From Candidatus Magnetominusculus sp. LBB02 (lineage in GTDB: Bacteria > Nitrospirota > Thermodesulfovibrionia > Thermodesulfovibrionales > Magnetobacteriaceae): 49,388 nucleotides of DNA. Below are positions 46,036-49,388 of this stretch, in pieces. Below the pieces are notes generated by a model, which was not told where the DNA came from, ran no database searches, and saw nothing but the letters and a program-made list of their open reading frames with translations. Within the stretch, counting starts at the first letter, position 1; every line of letters begins with the position of its first letter. A program made the position numbers and the translations under genes. Location of the stretch: the NCBI GenBank assembly GCA_022321325.1, contig JAKOEO010000021.1, positions 1 through 49,388 of the forward strand. Direction: 5' to 3'.

Positions 46036-46724
46036 ATGGAAGTTAATTTTGCAGCTTGTGCTGAATCACTGAGGAGTATTCCGCTGTTTTCAACATTACA
46101 TGCTGAGGAATTGAATCAGATTATCAAAACTATCAATGTGAGGCGTATCCTTAAAGGCTGGGTGATTTTAAGCTGGGAAGACGCTAATAACTTCATGTAT
46201 ATAGTTTTGGATGGCAGCGTCAAGGTTACTCAGCTTACAGAGGATGGGAAGGAAATACTTTTGACCTCACGAGAAACTGGTGAATTCTTCGGGGAAATGT
46301 CCTTGATTGACGGCAAGACCGCATCTGCCACGGTTTCGGCTCAGGATGATTCGGTTGTCGGCATTATTTAAAAAATATCTTCTTCTCTATGCTTCGCTCT
46401 AACGAGAAGGTCTTTGGCAGCCTTCTGCAAACACTTTGCTCAAAGATTCGCGCCTCTACTGAAACCATCCAGCTTTTAAACCATAACCGCGTGTCGCAAC
46501 GGCTAAGGCTGTTGTTCAAATCATTAGCCAGCGATTACGGTCAAGAGACTGACTCAGGCATACTCCTGAAGCATAGGCTAACTAATCAGGAAATAGCCGA
46601 CCGAACCGGCCTAAGCCGCCAGAAAGTCTCCACCGTTATAAATGAGTGGAAAAGGGAACAGTTAATAACCACAGGGGACGACAAATATATGTGCATATCC
46701 CACGAGTTATTTAATCTTTTCTAA
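46036..46724 (+). pseudogene. Crp/Fnr-family regulator split by a frameshift
   Basis: cNMP domain SIPLFSTLHAEELNQI..GEFFGEMSLIDGKTASATVSAQDDSVVGII, then frame change to MLRSNEKVFGSLLQTLCSKIR..RLTNQEIADRTGLSRQKVSTVINEWKREQLI. Confidence 0.8.
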
Positions 46725-46807
46725 ACAGCGTCACCGCGGTGACGGACAGCCTCTTTAGACCTCCATTACAATAGAATCAGTAATTAAATGAATATGGAGG
46801 CTTAAAT

Positions 46808-47136
46808 ATGAGGACAACATCAAAAAACATGATAGTCGCAGCAGCAGTGATAGTCAGCATAGTAGGTATAAAGGTTGGTTTTTCGTCAGACTCACCTGTA
46901 AAGGCAGATAGCAGGCAAGAATATACCAAGATAGAAGAGACAGTTGCTCCGGCAAAGTCAGTAAAGAAGGCCGTCATAATGAAAAATCGGATGTTACTTC
47001 TTATATAAACAGCAAGCTCACGCAAGAAAGCTCTATAGGCGATAGAATAGAAGTCAGTAAAGAGCTTTATAAGAATGGCAATGTGAAACTTAACTTCGAC
47101 AGTCATAGGCAAATAAATCTTCGAAGACCCGCATAG
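46808..47136 (+). pseudogene. Small signal-peptide protein, frameshifted
   Basis: MRTTSKNMIVAAAVIVSIVGIKVGFSSD..KKAVIM, then in a shifted frame EKSDVTSYINSKLTQESSIGDRIEVSKELYKNGNVKLNFDSHRQINLRRPA*. Confidence 0.55.
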
Positions 47137-47228
47137 AATGTAGGGATTGGCATCAAAAAAGCCCCAAAAAGTTCAAAAGCGTAGGCACACGGGTTATAAT
47201 AATTATCTTGACATATAAGTAGGCATAC

Positions 47229-47744
47229 ATGTATAGTGTAGGCATGTATATGAGAACTACGACAAGAAAAAACAAGGACGGCTCTATTGTTAGTTATCTA
47301 CAGTTGGCACATAACGTCAGGGACGGCAAGAAAGGCACAATACAAGCAGAGGTACTGTATAATTTTGGCAGGAGTGATCAGCTTGACGTTGATGCAATAA
47401 GGCGGCTCATAAAAAGTCTGACAAGATTTCTACCGCCAGAGGAACATTTGGCAGCCACCAGCAATTTAGATTTTGTAAGTAGCAAGCCAATGGGAGGCGC
47501 ATATTTATTGCGTAAAATCTGGGAAAAGATTGGAATAAAGGCAATGCTGGATAAAAGTCTGAGGGAGCGGGAATTCACCGCACCTGTGGAATGGGCGATA
47601 TTTGCAATGGTTGCTAATCGGGCATTGTCCCCTGATTCGAAGGTAGGAGTAGAGGAATGGGTAAAGCATGATGTAGTTCTGGGCAACGATGATCCGATAA
47701 GTTTACATCAATTGTATCGAGCAATGGACTACCTTTTGTTTTAG
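47229..47744 (+). pseudogene. IS1634-like transposase, N-terminal fragment
   Basis: MRTTTRKNKDGSIVSYLQLAHNVRDGKKG..EVLYNFGR..DPISLHQLYRAMDYLL, truncated next to the IS3 left region. Confidence 0.75.
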
Positions 47745-47806
47745 GTCAGACGGAAGTGGACATTTCCCAAAATCGGTTAGTATAGTAGAGGAAAGGAGGA
47801 AGTGTC

Positions 47807-48118
47807 ATGGTCGACAAGCAAAGGAAGAGATTTTCGTCTGAGGAGAAGATAAGGATATTGAGAGAGCACTTGTTAGAGAAAGTACCGGTATCTGACGTAT
47901 GTGACAAGCATGAAGTTCAGCCGACGTTATTTTACCGATGGCAGAAGGAGTTTTTTGAGAATGGGGCGATGGTATTTGATCGTGGCAATGACAAGCCAAG
48001 TAAGAAGTTGGAGAGGGAGAATGAGGCGTTGAAGGCGAAGCTCTCGCACAAGGATGGGGTGATAGCGGAGATAATGGAGTCGCATGTGGCGTTAAAAAAA
48101 AGTCTTGGGGAGATTTGA
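47807..48118 (+). CDS. IS3-family transposase OrfA
   Basis: KRFSSEEKIRILREHLLEKVPVSDVCDKHEVQPTLFYRWQKEFFENGA helix-turn-helix. Confidence 0.93.
   Translation: MVDKQRKRFSSEEKIRILREHLLEKVPVSDVCDKHEVQPTLFYRWQKEFFENGAMVFDRGNDKPSKKLERENEALKAKLSHKDGVIAEIMESHVALKKSLGEI
48094..48100 (+). promoter_or_regulatory. -1 programmed frameshift heptamer A_AAA_AAA at the OrfA/OrfB junction
   Basis: OrfA codons TTA AAA AAA AGT place the heptamer in canonical phase; after a -1 slip, AAG TCT TGG GGA GAT TTG ACA enters OrfB with no stop. Confidence 0.7.
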
Positions 48119-49095
48119 CAGGGGTGTGGACAGAACCAGACATACGAGATAGTGTGGTTGACTATGTGCATTACTGGTCAGAGAGGGCGTCCTTTCCTGC
48201 CAATCGTTTAGTTGCATGGATAGGTATAGGACGGGGGAAATACTACCAGTGGTGCTGGAGGTATGGGAAAGTCAACGAACACAACGCTTGGATACCTCGC
48301 GACTTTTGGCTTGAGGAGTGGGAAAAGGAGGCGATAATTGCCTATTTTAAGGAACATCCACATGATGGCTACCGGCGGCTGACGTACATGATGATGGATG
48401 CTGATATTGTAGCGGTAAGTCCATCAAGCGTTTATCGTGTGCTTTTTGCGGCAGGGCTATTGAGGCGTTGGAATAGCAAGCCATCACAGAAGGGCACAGG
48501 ATTTGTACAACCGTTAAAACCGCATGAACACTGGCATGTGGATATATCATACATCAATATTTGTGGGACATTTTACTATCTTTGCAGCCAGTTAGACGGA
48601 TGCAGCCGATATATTGTGAACTGGGATATTCGTGAGAAGATGACAGAGGTTGATGTAGAGATAATAATCTGTAGGGCACAGGAGAAATATCCTGACGCCA
48701 AGCCACGGATAATTTCTGACAACGGGCCACAATTCATTGCTAAGGACTTCAAGGAGTTCATAAGGGTCTGCGGGATGACGCACGTAAGAACATCGCCATA
48801 TTACCCACAGAGCAATGGGAAACTTGAGCGGTGGCACCAGTCGCTAAAGGGTGAGTGCATTCGACCTGGCACACCTCTGTCGTTGGATGATGCCCGCCGG
48901 TTAGTAACTGGATACGTTGAGTATTACAACAATGTGCGCCTTCACAGTGCCCTTGGATATGTAACTCCAAAGGATAGGCTGGAGGGGCGAGAAATGGAGA
49001 TTTTTATGTTACGCAATCAGAAGTTGGAAGCGGCTCGTGAAATACGCCGCCGTCATAAAATTTTTGACAAAGTAATTTCTGAGATGGTAAACTGA
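48115..49095 (+). CDS. IS3-family transposase OrfB (DDE integrase)
   Basis: HWHVDISYINICGTFYYLCSQLDGCSRYIVNW; ISDNGPQFIAKDF; SPYYPQSNGKLERWHQSLKGE. Confidence 0.95.
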   Translation: MTGVWTEPDIRDSVVDYVHYWSERASFPANRLVAWIGIGRGKYYQWCWRYGKVNEHNAWIPRDFWLEEWEKEAIIAYFKEHPHDGYRRLTYMMMDADIVAVSPSSVYRVLFAAGLLRRWNSKPSQKGTGFVQPLKPHEHWHVDISYINICGTFYYLCSQLDGCSRYIVNWDIREKMTEVDVEIIICRAQEKYPDAKPRIISDNGPQFIAKDFKEFIRVCGMTHVRTSPYYPQSNGKLERWHQSLKGECIRPGTPLSLDDARRLVTGYVEYYNNVRLHSALGYVTPKDRLEGREMEIFMLRNQKLEAAREIRRRHKIFDKVISEMVN

Positions 49096-49388
49096 GATTA
49101 GCAGGCGAAACGGAGACAGGCTCTGCTGGAGAGCAACCTGTCGAGGGATAGCGTGTTGGGACTAATCAGACGGTTAGCAGGGCGTGGGCAAAAGTTTACG
49201 CCCTACAAAAACCTTAACCGGATGAAAGATTCCTTATGCCTTAAAAACTCAGGCTGGATACTTCAGAGCATAACTGCTCTCATAGTATCTTAATTGTGAA
49301 TCGGATTTGTCCAATTCACGCTGAACCAAGACACTTTTAGAAGAAGGAGAGCATCTTCAGAAGGAGGTATTTTTCGCCACGGCGGACT

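Overview
The window is bacterial, probably from a Nitrospirota- or Deltaproteobacteria-like anaerobe; this taxonomic guess comes from gene content only. Positions ~600-39,300 are mostly intact housekeeping, signalling and transport genes: a hybrid histidine kinase with a response regulator, patatin, ChrB, DUF2148, MFS, a PAS kinase, trpA-accD-folC-crcB, a glycan cluster (GT4, radical SAM, GDP-mannose dehydratase), and a (homo)citrate-synthase-like gene next to NAD-isocitrate dehydrogenase. A 3.9 kb integrated-element remnant (15,048-18,976) is bounded by 48-bp direct repeats derived from the 3' end of tRNA-Arg(CCT). It carries a decayed phage polyvalent protein. The strongest candidate for an undescribed system is a compact same-strand operon at 27,399-35,862, possibly extending to 37,278. 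It encodes a CaCA exchanger, a CAX exchanger, a P-type ATPase lacking the usual Cys motifs, two tandem paralogous small Gly-rich membrane proteins, two further CxxC-less HMA-like (CoBaHMA-like) proteins, two divergent PilT-like ATPases and a dicarboxylate-type symporter. It is flanked by STAS and SpoIIE regulators and by a gene resembling an LCIB/C-type carbonic anhydrase. Positions ~40,240-49,388 are an accessory region rich in frameshifts: a decayed ParD/ParE module, a tRNA-Ala(GGC) 3' scar, a replication-relaxation pseudogene, a primase fragment, an apparently intact MntA/HepT pair, a split Crp/Fnr gene, and an IS1634-like transposase fragment followed by an IS3-family element. It also contains a ~186-bp multi-hairpin element (44,289-44,474) followed by a strong terminator-like hairpin. 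All functional calls come from reading motifs; no searches were run.
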